A stretch of 64,000 nucleotides of DNA, from positions 77,305,567 to 77,369,566 of the forward strand of contig CM053269.1 in assembly GCA_028583415.1 (NCBI GenBank), written 5' to 3'. The DNA is from Protea cynaroides (lineage: Eukaryota; Streptophyta; Magnoliopsida; Proteales; Proteaceae). Both the position numbers and the translations under genes were made by a program. Under the pieces are notes generated by a model. That model was not told the DNA's origin. It was given only the letters and a program-made list of their open reading frames with translations, and did not search any database. Shown piece by piece: positions 1 through 11,690 of the stretch. Each line of letters opens with the position of its first letter. The first letter of the stretch is position 1.

Positions 1-1464
1 CATAGGGATTTAATACTCCATTGATGCATAGAGAAGAGGTAGTTGGTGATTGATCACTCCCACAGGGCACAAAACCCTAAAAATCCTTTTTTCTTCCTTC
101 AAAATGTTTTTTTTTATAATTTTTTAGTGTTTTTTCGACTCCCAACGGTGCCCAATGTATAGAGCATCCAAAAATATGAAAACTGCAACTTGAACGGACT
201 GATTTGAAACTCGAATGAAGAAGTTATGGCGGTTTGAAGTTCGGCCAATCAGAAAATTCAAAACGGAATGTTTCGGAAGCATACCGTGCACCTGCGCTAC
301 ACGGAATCGCTGCCCGCTCCTGCGCGTTGTCGAATGCTGATTGGGTGATGTGGAATCTCCTCTACCAGCCGTCGGATAACCTTAAAAAGGCGGGATTCAA
401 CGTGCGCCATTGGATTCGCATAAATCGCGTCGGTCGCGATCGAGACTAATGGAAGCCATCGGATGCAAATCTGCGTCGCCGTCACATCATACATGTGACA
501 CACCGAATCAAGGGTGAACCATGAAATCATAATCCTTTCTTCATGTGACACGGAACATTATTTTAACTTGCCTCCGTCCAATCAGAATGCGCGCGATGGT
601 ATCAAGATGCAAAGGCCGCATTACACTCGATCCCGCCTTGATCTAGGCCATTCAAAGTGGATCTGAGCATCGTGGCTTTAATTTGGCCGCTGATCTTGCA
701 TCTTCTTTTCTTTTTTATGCCAAAATTGCCCCTAAACAACTTGTGAAATGCCAAAATTGCCCCTAAACAACTTGTGAAATGACTTTTTTGAACGATCCGA
801 CAGAAACTGTGATATCTCTCTCATCCGACGTCGGAATTGAGTGATTCAAATTGCGTTGGAAAGATAACTCGACGCTCTACATCTTTCCACTGTCGGATTT
901 CCATGAACCTTCTATGGGACCCACCAAAAATAGACCCAAAGTAAAAACTCTATCAAACCTTGGAATTTGAACCCGAAACATTGCGTGCATGCATGCCAAG
1001 TGCCGTGGGCTGCCGTGTTGGCATGTCACCTTGCCACCACACCTGTGGGTCCCACTCACATTTTTTTCTCTCTCCTCTTTCTCTCTCTTCTGATTCTCTC
1101 TCTTCTTTCTCTCTCTTGAATTTCTCTCTTCAATGCCACAACATAAGAAACATGAGAAACATGAACATGATCAGAAAAGCATCAGGAACACTGTCGCATC
1201 ATCAGAAACTCGATCACATCAACAGTGGGGTCTACAGACACTCTCTCATCAAAATCAGTGTAAAATCCTATTTAACTCATTGTAAGTCATCTAAAATACA
1301 TGTATAATACTATAGAACACACAAACAAAGTTATAACATCTATGCCACTGCACTAACATTCTCTCTCCTACACTGACACTCTCTCTCCTCATTTCTCTGA
1401 CTAAATGCTCACAAACACTGTCACATCAGCCAAGTTGCCAACAATGACAACATAAAGTCCAACA
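1..1464 (-). mobile_element. Copia-like solo LTR, partial (copy A)
   Basis: This is the first part of the same long LTR found complete at 34456-36681; here it is cut off by the window start. The inner end is at 1464 (...gtccaaca) and is followed by the target duplication actac at 1465-1469, which continues into retrotransposon gag sequence. In the minus orientation the LTR begins TGTTGGACTTTATGTTGTC. It holds a 31-bp tandem doublet at about 719-780 (unit beginning caaaattgcccc) and CT-rich stretches at 1066-1130. The short open frames inside it lie in non-coding LTR sequence. Confidence 0.75.
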
Positions 1465-3086
1465 ACTACTTCGGAGTGTTATAGCATTCACATTTTCTTT
1501 TGGATTCACCACGATTTGTGATGATAATTTTCCTCCAACCTGAGCTTCCAAACGACTCATAGCAGTTGTCATTTGGCCTACCTGAATATCTAGACTTTGA
1601 ATGTTGAATTTATTTTCTTTTGAAACTATTGGGTATTTAGAGCAAGAGATTTAACTATGTCATTTAATGATGAGTTTGAATTCTAAGGGATAGGTGGCCT
1701 GGGTTAGAATGTTGGCTATCTATTTTGATAGAAGTTTTATTTTATACTGGTCTGTTTCCTCCATAGCTCATGTTTGGATGATCTCTCCAACTTGGATTGT
1801 ATGCGTTAGAATATGGATCATACTCCCTTAGTGGTCCTGAAAAGTTACTTACAATATTGGCTTGTTCGGTGTGTCTTTCTTGAAGTATTGGATACATATC
1901 AATTGAATGCCCTATCACAGAACATATCCCATAAGCTTTTAACTACTATAAAATTTCTACAACCATTTGTCTAACAAGAGAGGTAAGGTTAGATAACTGT
2001 TGTTCAAGGAAAGATGTATTTACCTCATTCACGTTTTTGAGTAGTGCATCGTTTCTTACATCAAACTGTTAGAAATTATATTTGCAATTAACCTTCTTGC
2101 AGTTTCAGGAGTTTTATCCACTAAAGCTCCTCTACTTGCTGCATCTATTATATTCCTTTTCATGGGCAATAATTCTTCATAAAAATACTGAATTAAGAGT
2201 TGATAACTTATTTGGTAGTGTGGACAGCTGGCATATAGTTTCTTGAAAAGCTCTTAATATTTATAGAGTGTTTCTCCAGTGTACTATCGTATGCCAAAGA
2301 TTTTCTTTCTGATGGTGGTGACTCTAGAAGCTGGGAAGTATTTTTCTAAAAATAATCTTTTAATTTCATTTTATGTAGTGATCATTTCAGATGGTAAATA
2401 GCAGAGCCAATTTTTTATGTCATCTGATAATGAAAAGGTAAAGGCTCGTAAGTAATTTGTTCTTTTGATACTTCTGTCGGTTTCATGCTTGAACACATTA
2501 CATGAAATTTCTTCAGATGTTTATTTGGATCCTCACTTGCAAAACCACAGAATTTAGGTAACAAATGAATCAAATCAGACTTAAGCTCAAAAGCGACATC
2601 TAAAGTAGGGTATTGAATGCACAAAAGTTGTTGGTTAAAATCAGGAGTAGCCAACTCCTTTATTGTCCTGTCATTCTCAGCCATGATTTTTTCTTGTTCA
2701 GAGTCATTCAAAAAACTTTCAAAAATAAATCCTGTGAGAGAGATTGATTCTCTTTCTGTCGTAATCTGCCTTGCTTCTTTTCTTAATCGATTTACAGTAC
2801 GTTCAAGTTCTGGATCAAAATTCAGATCTCCTTTTTGAGTGGATCGCGTCAGAATCATAAACTCACACAATTAACTAAGATAATTAACTAAAAAAACTTA
2901 ATAAGAAGAAATGAAAAAAGAAACAAAAACCAAACAAACAAAAAGATAATAAGAAGAAAATAAACTAAAAAATAAAATAAATAAAAAAATAGAATAGAAA
3001 AACCATGCTAATTCGAAAAAGAAAAATTAATAAAGAGAGATATAAAAACTAATCAAAATTCACTCCCCAGCAATGACGCCAAAATT
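1465..3086 (-). pseudogene. Ty3/gypsy gag remnant (copy A)
   Basis: On the minus strand this is the 5' internal part of a Ty3/gypsy element. The N-terminal gag segment is open at 2870-2415 (151 codons) and has the plant gypsy gag signature FELKSDLIHLLPKFCG followed by EDPNKHLKKFHVMCSSMKP. Downstream (2400 to 1470), readable pieces such as RLFLEKYFPASRV and TPETARRLIANII continue gag but are broken by stops. Near 1500 the fragment ends in a PKENVNAITLRSS-like stretch, where the solo LTR interrupts it. The leader at 2871-3086 carries the typical post-LTR sequence TTTTGGCGTCATTGCTGGGG (minus strand). No intact protein can be made. Confidence 0.85.
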
Positions 3087-3962
3087 TGATAACGTATCGA
3101 ATGCACCAATTTTAATTAAATATTTTTTAATGATCTGATTAATAAATTGTAAATAGGGTAAGCAAAGGTCAATCCCACAGAGAGTGATTTGATCAAAATT
3201 TATATTTTACTCAAAATAAATATACTAATTAATGCTAAGCAAACACAATAACGAAGGGGGGGGGGGGGTTGGTTAGTTGAATCAAATTGAAAGTAAACAG
3301 ACAAAATTTAAATGAAAAAATAATTAGATGAGAAGATTCAGTTCTTGGTACAATATCCACCCACACATGCAATGAGTAAAATTAATCGCAACATTAATGT
3401 CTTCCTCCCAATTAAAAGAAAAGACCCTAGATAATAATACGCTCTATTAACTAAGTTTTTTTTCTTAAGTATATCTACTAAAACAAGTTCTTCAGAGAGA
3501 TCTAACTATTAAACAACACTGAATAAGCTCTCAATATTTAATTCAATGACACTATCAAGAGAATGAAAAATAGATCAATCTAAGCAATAATCACACACAA
3601 ACAGAGATTATTTAACTTAGATTATATTATTCACAATGATGAGATAAAAAATTAGACATAATTATCTACTATTGTTTGCTACTTGTGATTAAAATCAGGA
3701 CAATTACGTATCATAGATTCTAATCTAACAATTAATATTAATCTAACTGATTCAGCAGGTCATTATTGAATTATTCAAATAAATATCATAAACAAAGAAA
3801 AAAAAATAACATAAGCAATTCCAATAAAAGAGAGAAGAAGAAGAACGTTAATAAATAGAGAGATTACACCATTGACATGAGTTTGAGCTTCAAAATCGCC
3901 TTGAATTGAATGAAAAAATTAGTCGGGACATTATAATCCTTTCGAGGGGAGAGAAAATTTCC

Positions 3963-4014
<52 letters not shown>

Positions 4015-4590
4015 ATTGTCTTTAACATTAGTGTTTTATATATAAAACATGACAATCCTTTGTAACTTAGAACTCCTTCTTTGTGTAGGATTTCTTCTTT
4101 ATTTAGAATTCCAAAATTATAGAGTTTTCTTTCTTCTTTGGAATCTTCTATTGTAGGTTTCCTAACTTGATTAGGATACTCTTTATAGAAATTTTATCCA
4201 CCGTTGAATGCTTTAATTAGATTGTACGGCTATTCCAATTTGGATTCGGATCAGATTTTCGTATTAGATTTTGAGGGAAGGTTTGGAGGCCCAAACAAAC
4301 TCGAATTTTTTTTTCATAATACTATTTCGAATAGGTTGAGACGTCCTCTACAACTTTACTGAAGACAACTTTTATATTCTAGAACTTTTTCCACGTCAAA
4401 AATCTGCATGAAGCTCAGAACATCAATATTAAGAATATTGAAATTTTTTTAATCTTTTAGCAATTAATTCACAATGTCTCTAAAATATGCTAAATTTATA
4501 AAATTCATTCTATTAAGTTCAATTAGGCATAAATCATATTAAAAAGCATAGTGCAAAAGGAATAAAAATATAGAAATCACACACTTATCA
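3087..4590 (-). repeat. Ty3/gypsy 5' LTR (copy A)
   Basis: This is a 1.5-kb LTR with TG...CA ends: plus strand tgataacg at 3087 and cttatca at 4590. On the minus side it is followed by the primer-site region and gag, so it is a 5' LTR. The target duplication ccatc follows at 4591-4595. It contains a G-run at 3256-3269 and a (GA)n microsatellite at 3967-4010, both of which differ in length from copy B at 38306-39811. Confidence 0.85.
3967..4010. repeat. (GA)n microsatellite in LTR
   Basis: A perfect dinucleotide run of about 22 units inside the gypsy LTR. The matching run in copy B (39182-39231) is longer, and the older 3' LTR of the same element has only a few units near 29645. Confidence 0.95.
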
Positions 4591-4750
4591 CCATCAGATC
4601 ACAATAAATGAGAAAATGTAATACTAAAAACACCCCTCTTATACATTCTCCATTTGAGAAAACATTTCTAAAAAATTTATTCCAAAAATGCATAACAAAC
4701 AAAGCTTAAATTTATATCAAACTTTGGAATGAACCAAGGATCATGATGTG
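4591..4750. other. F-box-unit flank between two transposons (copy A)
   Basis: This short stretch of the ancestral F-box locus lies between the gypsy element and the next solo LTR. It is homologous to 25508-25665, where neither transposon is present (ccatca..acaataaatgagaaaa, then aatgaaccaaggatcat). It begins with the gypsy target duplication ccatc and ends with atgtg (4746-4750), the target duplication of the solo LTR. Confidence 0.8.
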
Positions 4751-7215
4751 TATCACATCCCAATTCTAGACTAACCAGAATGGTGTGATGAATCGTCAAT
4801 AAACCAACGGTTCAACCAGGATCTCGTATAGGCTATGCCAACTATGTTAAACCAAAACACATTTCACATTAATCAAAGATAATAAAGTAAATAGCGAAAG
4901 TCTTATTAATAATGAACTGAGGTCTAATCATGATAAATAATTAATATTCCAGTTATCTCCAAGTAACCAAAACATAATTTAATACATATTACAAATATTC
5001 AAATACGAAAGTTAAATACTAAGTGCATCCATAGTTGAAACGCTTGCTTAACGAATCATAATAGTCCTCCACAGCTTACTCATCCATAGCCGCCACCTGT
5101 TCATATATTGACGTTTCGACATAATCTTCAACCGTAATACCCCGCAACATCGAAACTAAAAAGAATTACACACGCGGAGCGGTCAGCTCTCAACTTGAGC
5201 TCAGTGAGAAAACAAAACAATGTAACAAACATATGCATGCATTCAATTCATATCTTTGGTCTGGTTTATAAGTTTGCAATGTGCTATAGAAAGCATTGGT
5301 GGCCGTCGTACCTCTATACACGAGTGTGTGAAGCCGCCCAATGGATCAAATACCATTGCTGTCCCCATGCACCCATCATAGAATAGAGATAACGCTAAAG
5401 TGTCTGGATCAAACACTGCATAACACTTTCCCTGATGCCCTACCCATACCAATACGTAAGCCCCTATTGGCGAGGGCTTGCAAACTGGGCTCACAACTAA
5501 CCAATCCTAATGTCAATCAGTGTATCCAAGGCCTTACCCCAGCATCCCTCAATACATCCATAGAGATAGAGCTAAGGCCCCGGTAGAGTCGAGACTATAC
5601 GGTCCGAGACCACTCCTCCCGATGTCCCTACGACGTAATAGTTCCACGCTAAGGTAATGACGATACGGCGATATCAGTGGACAAGACTTGAGAGAGATAG
5701 AGCTAGAGTCCGATGACCAAGATGAACCACAATGTCCGTCCTCCCCCGATGCTCCGCTCGCATCAAGCACACTAACCACACACATGCACATTCACATTGC
5801 CTATCCTAACATCATCATCATCATCATCATCATCATGTTATAAATAAAACAATTAAATATGTATGAGCATTAATAAGCAAGAATATTGGATGACATGTGA
5901 AGCACATTACAAGCATGTCAAGCGTAGAATCAATCATGGCATTGGACTCAATAAGTAAAATAGCTTGTTATTAGCCAATTAGTTTAGGTCTTATTCCCCT
6001 CACCTTTTGATCGATGTTTGTTCCTCTCCCAAGCTTTGGAAGTCACTTTGAATCTATTAGGAACCTAAACAATTAATGTATTTAAGTTAGGGTTCAAGTT
6101 TACCAAGTGCTGTGAGTCAAAAACCTTGTTTGGTCTCAAAATATCTTCTTTGTTATCATGTGGTCGCACGTGTGGTCGATCATGTGGTCGCAATATATGA
6201 GACCGAGATTAATCGTATAGTTGAACCCTGTGGTCGCATTTTATGCGACCACACCATGCGACCACACCTTTCCCCGCAAAACTTCCGAATAGTTGTGGTC
6301 GACCCTCCGTCACCCTCGTGGTCGACCACGGCCGCGACCACTGATGTTTGGGTCACTTTTCATCTTCAACCGAATTCTTCCTTGTTTCGATTCCTCGGCT
6401 TATCACTTGGATTCATCCTATGATTATTCTATGGCCATTATTTACAGTTTCTCATTAACCTTTACCCCTAATCTATTTTCTCATGGTTTTTCTTAGAAAT
6501 TCCATAGTCGAAATCATTGCATTAGATTCAACACATCAACTTAATAAAATGAACCTATCCTATCTGATCTAGTCTACAGAGTTAAGTCCATATCTTAAGC
6601 TTGCTGTAGGGAGATAGAACTTTTCTCTTCAAAACCTTATTCTCCAAGCTTCTTCTCCAAATCTCCTTCTTCCCTTTCTCTTCATTTCTCTTTCTCGCTT
6701 AGATTTAGGGGTTTCACATTTGTGTCAAAAAGAGTAGGAGAGGGTAGAGAACGTCCGCTATATAGAGGAAAAACCTCCACATAAAGTCTCACTTAGGATT
6801 AGGAAAGAACCCCTCGGAATTAGGAAAGTTTTCTAACACGGAATCAGCTGCGACATCGTGTGGTCGCAAAGCCCGTCAACCACACACCTCGAGGCTTCCG
6901 ACCTTCACGTTGTGTGGTTTCATGTGTGAGTCTCATGGTGTGGTCTCATGTGTGGTCTTATGTATCGACCACACGAGTCGTCACCCCTCCGAAGCTCCAT
7001 AACCACACGACTAAAATTTTTCCGTTTAGTTTTTGATCAGGTTGTTTCCACATGATCTTAAACGTCAACCACACTAACTAAATTGGCACACTACTTACCT
7101 TATCTTGTGGTTTTTTCATACAATTGGTAAATCTTGAGCCGATTATGATGGGTTAAGGCATGTCACGACCACAAGAATGTTAGGTTAGATCGGATTCATG
7201 GCATATGGGCTTACA
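4751..7215 (-). mobile_element. Long solo LTR (copy A)
   Basis: A 2.46-kb insertion with ends tatcacatccc (4751) and gtttaca-type ...gcttaca (7215). It is flanked by atgtg (4746-4750) and atgta (7216-7220), so the right duplication has one change. Read on the minus strand it starts TGTAAG-like, has a TATA-type box (ctatatagcg on minus) near 6760, and is followed by an AAACCCTAAATC leader, as expected for an LTR. A (CAT)n microsatellite lies at 5810-5836. No internal region or second LTR is seen, hence 'solo'. It has many single-base differences from copy B (39972-42399). No gene is supported in it. Confidence 0.7.
5810..5836. repeat. (CAT)n microsatellite
   Basis: About nine ATC/CAT units inside the solo LTR. 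The copy B counterpart at about 41031-41052 is shorter. Confidence 0.9.
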
Positions 7216-7651
7216 ATGTAGGTCAAGCAAAATGATAATAAATACCAAACCCATGATAAAATAGAGGGACAAGGTTGATCTTAGAATTATTGGACAAGGG
7301 CCAAGGTTCTCTTCTCACGGCTGTACCCCTTATGCATTCGCATGAGGGGGTGAAGTGGTCATTTCATCCCCCACATGATAGGGATGATCAAAGTTCAACT
7401 AAGACCTTAGCTCGGCTCCAGCTAGGCCGGTGCCAAGTATGGAATTCTTAATTGGTCCATTGGGCTTCGCGAAGCCGAGCCAATTGGAACAATTTAATAA
7501 AGTAAATATAGTGAGAATTCACTCCCTGCTCCCGACCTACAACTCATTTTTTTTTCTTACCTTCTCTTCTTAAGGATTTAAGACGTTTTCGATTCTTTTC
7601 TTTCCTCGTCTTTTTCCTACTTCTATGACTCGAAAGCAAACAAATAAGAAA
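7216..7651 (+). other. 5' flank of F-box pseudogene (copy A)
   Basis: Upstream sequence homologous to 25680-26106, the flank of the intact F-box gene. Shared words include aaacccatgataaaatagag and gcatgaggggatgaa-type sequence. It shows the pseudogene arose by duplication of a unit including the promoter region, not by retroposition. Confidence 0.7.
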
Positions 7652-8075
7652 ATGGATGAAAGCAAAGAAGTGGAGAAGGGGAAAGTGAAATAATAGCTGA
7701 GTAAGAAGATGTCGTGGTCTGTTTTCCCAAGCAATGTCAGGAAGGAGAGATATCCTCTCAAGGCTACACTGTGAAGTCCACTATTAGCATCGCGGGTGCG
7801 TATGCAGAATTGAGTGCAATCTAGTTACCAAACCACATTTTCATCAAAATGCAACTCAATTGATCAACCAAATAAAAGATAGGTCCAAATTAGTCTTTCT
7901 TGATGACGGTAAAATCTATTCTATTGATGTCAAAGACATATGGCAAGCAGTACATCGAAATAATCGGAGTTGGGAATGTGATAATCTGTAGTTGTTTATA
8001 GTAGGTTCTTGTAATGGCTCACTCTGTTTATATGCTTTTTCTAGTTTGTGTTTTTATTGTAGGTTCTTGTAATGG
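7652..8075 (+). pseudogene. F-box (FBA-type) pseudogene, 3'-truncated (copy A)
   Basis: Nucleotide homology to the intact F-box gene starts at its ATG (7652, atggatgaaagc) and runs through the F-box to the segment for the GSSNGLL motif near 8010-8070, where it ends in unrelated sequence. Stops occur soon after the start (gtgaaataatag). Several one-base insertions or deletions break the F-box, for example agttggtgcaatc read as attgagtgcaatc. It lacks the 12-bp internal duplication seen in copy B. Near its end a segment containing gtaggttcttgtaatgg is present twice in tandem (about 8000 and 8060). It is non-functional. Confidence 0.75.
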
Positions 8076-9103
8076 TTTACTTTGTTTTCTTTCTTCCCCT
8101 CTTTGGTTTGGCCCAACCCTTGCTTCACCCTTCCACCTTCCCACAATCAAGGTCAGTCAGGATCAGCCCAGCCCAACCCAGCCCTGAGAGCGGACTTAGG
8201 GTTGATTTTTTTAGGTCCTGAATCAATGTCGGGCCGTGCATGAGCCTAGTAAAGGGACTAAGAATTAGACTGGGTCTTAAAAAACCTGGCCCAAGCCCAC
8301 CTGGCCTATTGCAGTCCTAACCCCTAGGTGGAATCATTATGTTGATCTAAAATCCTAAAAGCAAGTGAAAATATAAAATCCTAGTCATCGTCTAACACTG
8401 ATTAGTCTATTTTGATTAGTTAAAACTCGTTTTAAATGTGTATCGTATAGTTATATCGTACTTAATTTGTTTTAAATGCATACCATTATGATGAAAACCA
8501 TATTAACAATGAATTTAAAACAGATTATTCTATGGAATATGACCACGTATTAGCAAGGGAAAAGCAATGAAAACAGATTTGGAAGTAAATTAACCAAGAA
8601 ATTAAGAGGGAGAACCATTTTCTGAAAAAAAAAAGAAAAAAGAAAAAAGAAACCTCCTTATCGTCTAACCGAACTCAGCTCTGAAGAGAAACAAATAAAA
8701 TTCCCACCTAAATGCCATTCTCAGTTACAACGGCTGCTTGTGTTAATGAATCAATAATATGCAAGAAAAAAAATACCTTGTCAATCAGGCACAAATTTAT
8801 CAAACCCCCTTTTTTCAGTTAGAAACTGAAACGAAAATATTATATATAGAGCAAAAATAAGGGAAACAAAGAAAAAATATCCAGTAAATAACATCTAGAA
8901 AAAAATACTCGAGAACTGATCCCGACAAAAATCTCTTCTCGATAAGTAGATTAACATACAGTGAGTGCCCTACTTGATTGGATTCAAATCCGATGGCATT
9001 TTCAGAAATTCTTGAAAATTAGTATTATTTATTAATTTTTATAGAATCTTTACAGAAGATTTTAATGTTGAGAAAAATAATAATTGTACAACTCAACTAT
9101 GCT
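8076..9103. other. Intergenic, no gene seen (copy A)
   Basis: AT-rich spacer with a GC-richer part rich in gcccaaccc/gggcc words (8100-8330) that looks like a decayed dispersed repeat. A-rich runs occur at 8625-8650. Copy B carries the same material at 43271-44289. No convincing coding frame is present. Confidence 0.6.
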
Positions 9104-9893
9104 TCAGATATAATCCAAAAGGCAGGGGTAAATAGGAGTATTCCAATAAGAAGGAGGAGTCCAAATTGAAAGGGAGACATCATAAAATGATACTACTGAG
9201 TCATTCTCAAAATTGAATACCCCAATGTCACGATAACTGGATTGGATGTCAGGAAAGTCTATAACAGTAATCATCATTAAAATAAATAGAGTTCCCTTGC
9301 ATTCTGGAAAATCTTGGGCAGCAATCGACATTGAGTAATGATATCCCAGAAACAAAATACGGTCACCAATGCTTTTCATTTGGATCCCTCTCACTTCCTC
9401 GTCCAATTTGTGAACTTCGAATCTAACAGTTTTATCAGGGCTCCTATTATTGAAATGTATACAAACTAGCAATAGTTCCTAATGATTCCACCAAATAATA
9501 CAGATCGCATATTCTTTCTTGTCGACCAGTGATTAATGTCTCGATCAGGAGGTTCAGTCCAAAATCATAAGTTAGAACAACTCCATCGTGGCAAAGAACA
9601 TAGATGATCCTTCATAATATATGACATCTTGAAAGAAAATCCAACTTGATCTCATATTAATCCACTTATCAGCTCCTGACTTGTAGTAAGCCAACTTCTC
9701 ATCCTTACTGACCATGGCCAATATAACATAGTCCTAATGTTCTACAAAGGGTTAGTAAGATGAGCTGCCTTCCTGATGTAATCGAAAGGTGTAGATCTTT
9801 AGCAATTCAGACCGCAAATAGAATGTGGACAGGATGGAAGCAGAATACAGCCTCTAGAGACTGGATTAAATAGTTGAATCTCTCTTGTGGATT
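9104..9893 (-). pseudogene. DUF295/KIB1-4-type F-box protein, frameshifted copy A
   Basis: This is the same gene as 44290-45217 on the minus strand. The C-terminal 122 codons (9472-9104) are open, but relative to copy B there are several one- or two-base insertions and deletions. Examples are agttcctaatg against agttcccctaatg near 9475, ctcacttcctcg against ctcgcttcctctcg near 9385, and tagatgatcc near 9603. The gene runs into the N gap at 9894, so its upstream part is missing. Because every lesion is a tiny indel next to a gap, they may be assembly errors and not real mutations. Confidence 0.7.
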
Positions 9894-10393
9894 NNNNNNN
9901 NNNNNNNNNNNNNNNNNNNNNNNNNNNNNNNNNNNNNNNNNNNNNNNNNNNNNNNNNNNNNNNNNNNNNNNNNNNNNNNNNNNNNNNNNNNNNNNNNNNN
10001 NNNNNNNNNNNNNNNNNNNNNNNNNNNNNNNNNNNNNNNNNNNNNNNNNNNNNNNNNNNNNNNNNNNNNNNNNNNNNNNNNNNNNNNNNNNNNNNNNNNN
10101 NNNNNNNNNNNNNNNNNNNNNNNNNNNNNNNNNNNNNNNNNNNNNNNNNNNNNNNNNNNNNNNNNNNNNNNNNNNNNNNNNNNNNNNNNNNNNNNNNNNN
10201 NNNNNNNNNNNNNNNNNNNNNNNNNNNNNNNNNNNNNNNNNNNNNNNNNNNNNNNNNNNNNNNNNNNNNNNNNNNNNNNNNNNNNNNNNNNNNNNNNNNN
10301 NNNNNNNNNNNNNNNNNNNNNNNNNNNNNNNNNNNNNNNNNNNNNNNNNNNNNNNNNNNNNNNNNNNNNNNNNNNNNNNNNNNNNNNNNNNNN
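9894..10393. other. Assembly gap (500 N)
   Basis: Exactly 500 undetermined bases, the usual size for a gap of unknown length. The sequence on the two sides does not belong to one feature: DUF295 gene on the left and a decayed copia element on the right. The right edge of the 9.9-kb duplication coincides with this gap. Confidence 0.98.
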
Positions 10394-11120
10394 CTTCTAA
10401 TCATTTTCTTCCACTCCTCTCACATCCACTAAACCTTTCCCCCTAACCCTATTTCACCGTTAGGTTACTTGATGGATTCCTCTTACACTTTATCACTCTT
10501 GTTGGTGGTACACAATTTATCTTCTACTTTGCTTAATCTTGATAGAGTTTTTCATGTTCCAAAATTTTCTTTCAACTTGTTATTAGTTAGTCGGATAACT
10601 TACGCTTTACCTCGTTCGGTAACTTTTCTTCCTACTTCTTGTTATTTTTCGGGACTTGTCGATGACGATGCTGATTAGGCTGGGCGAGGAATACATAATG
10701 GACTCTATTACTTTGAACATGTTCGGTCATCGGTTTGTCACTCCTCAGCTTCGGGTACTTCTACGAGGTTTTCTTGCTACTATCTGCAAAGATATGACAT
10801 GATAGATTGGCCACCCCTCTCCAATTCTTTTCCGTTCCTTTTATCACCTCTTATAAAGATGTGTGTCACATTTGTCCATTGGCTAAGCACACACGTTCAC
10901 CATTTTCCAATCTTTGTTTCTAGGTCTACAATTCCCATTTTAATTGCTGCAATGTGATATTTGGGGGCCGTATTCTCACGACTTCCAACATTGGTTACCA
11001 TTATTTTTTTATTGTGGTAGATGATTTCTTTACTGTACTAAATTGGGTTTTTCTAATGAAATACAAATCTCAAATGTTCAATTTTTGTCTCAATTTTTTT
11101 AATATGGTGTCTACACACTT
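10394..11120 (+). pseudogene. Decayed Ty1/copia pol (pre-integrase and integrase part)
   Basis: Broken plus-strand fragments match Ty1/copia polyprotein in order. DRVFHVPKFSFNLLLVSRIT is at about 10539-10598 and is the segment just after the protease. CHICPLAKHTRSPF is at about 10867-10910 and is the zinc-binding/pre-integrase segment. VVDDFFTVLNWVFLMKYKSQM is at about 11015-11077 and is the integrase core region. They are separated by stops and frameshifts. The 5' part lies in or beyond the gap. Only the family identity is certain. Confidence 0.75.
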
Positions 11121-11690
11121 CTTGTGGTGATTCAATAGGACTGTGAGGACATCACTCGGGGTTAACGACTTATCGGAGGAGACACGGAAACATGTAGCCA
11201 CATGTCCCTTCATCATGGCTAGATGACCTGTATTATGTGTGATTTTTATTTTTATTTTTGTTGTACTTTTATTTGGGGCCAGACTGCTGACTTTTAGGGT
11301 ATTATATTGTATTGTTAATTTTTTCTTTTGTTTGGGGGTGGGGTGGGGAGGGAGGTAGTTTTGGGAGTTATTATTTTAGGAACTAACTGTTTAAAAGTTT
11401 AATTTGTGTGTCTGTGTGAGGGGTTAGTTATTTTTAGGAAATAACTGTTTTGGGCTGTTTGATGTTATGGGACCCTCCTTATTTTATTTTATTTTATTTT
11501 ATTTGTGCTTCGTAGCCCTCCTTATTCATTATTGAACATGTGAAGGTATTTGGAACTTGTGAGTTTTCTCTATTTCTCTCTGCAGCATGAGTGACTCTGC
11601 TATTGTTGGAGGGAATATAAGATGGCGTGAAGCCAAGATATTATCAATTAATCCTTTTCTTCTCTACCTTCTTCTTCCTTCTTCTTCCTC
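11121..11690 (+). repeat. Probable copia LTR remnant
   Basis: A purine run, ggggtggggtggggagggagg (about 11336-11356), resembles a polypurine tract. It is followed by taggaactaactg/ttaggaaataactg repeats and then ttctctatttctctctgcagc, a layout seen in copia U3/R/U5. It lies downstream of the copia pol fragment on the same strand. The ends are not defined, so this is an inference. Confidence 0.45.

Noticed and set aside
234..551. Small frames repeated at 35453-35800
   Set aside because: They lie in LTR sequence and recur only because the region is duplicated.
9799..10446. Long open frames spanning the N run
   Set aside because: They consist almost wholly of undetermined residues.
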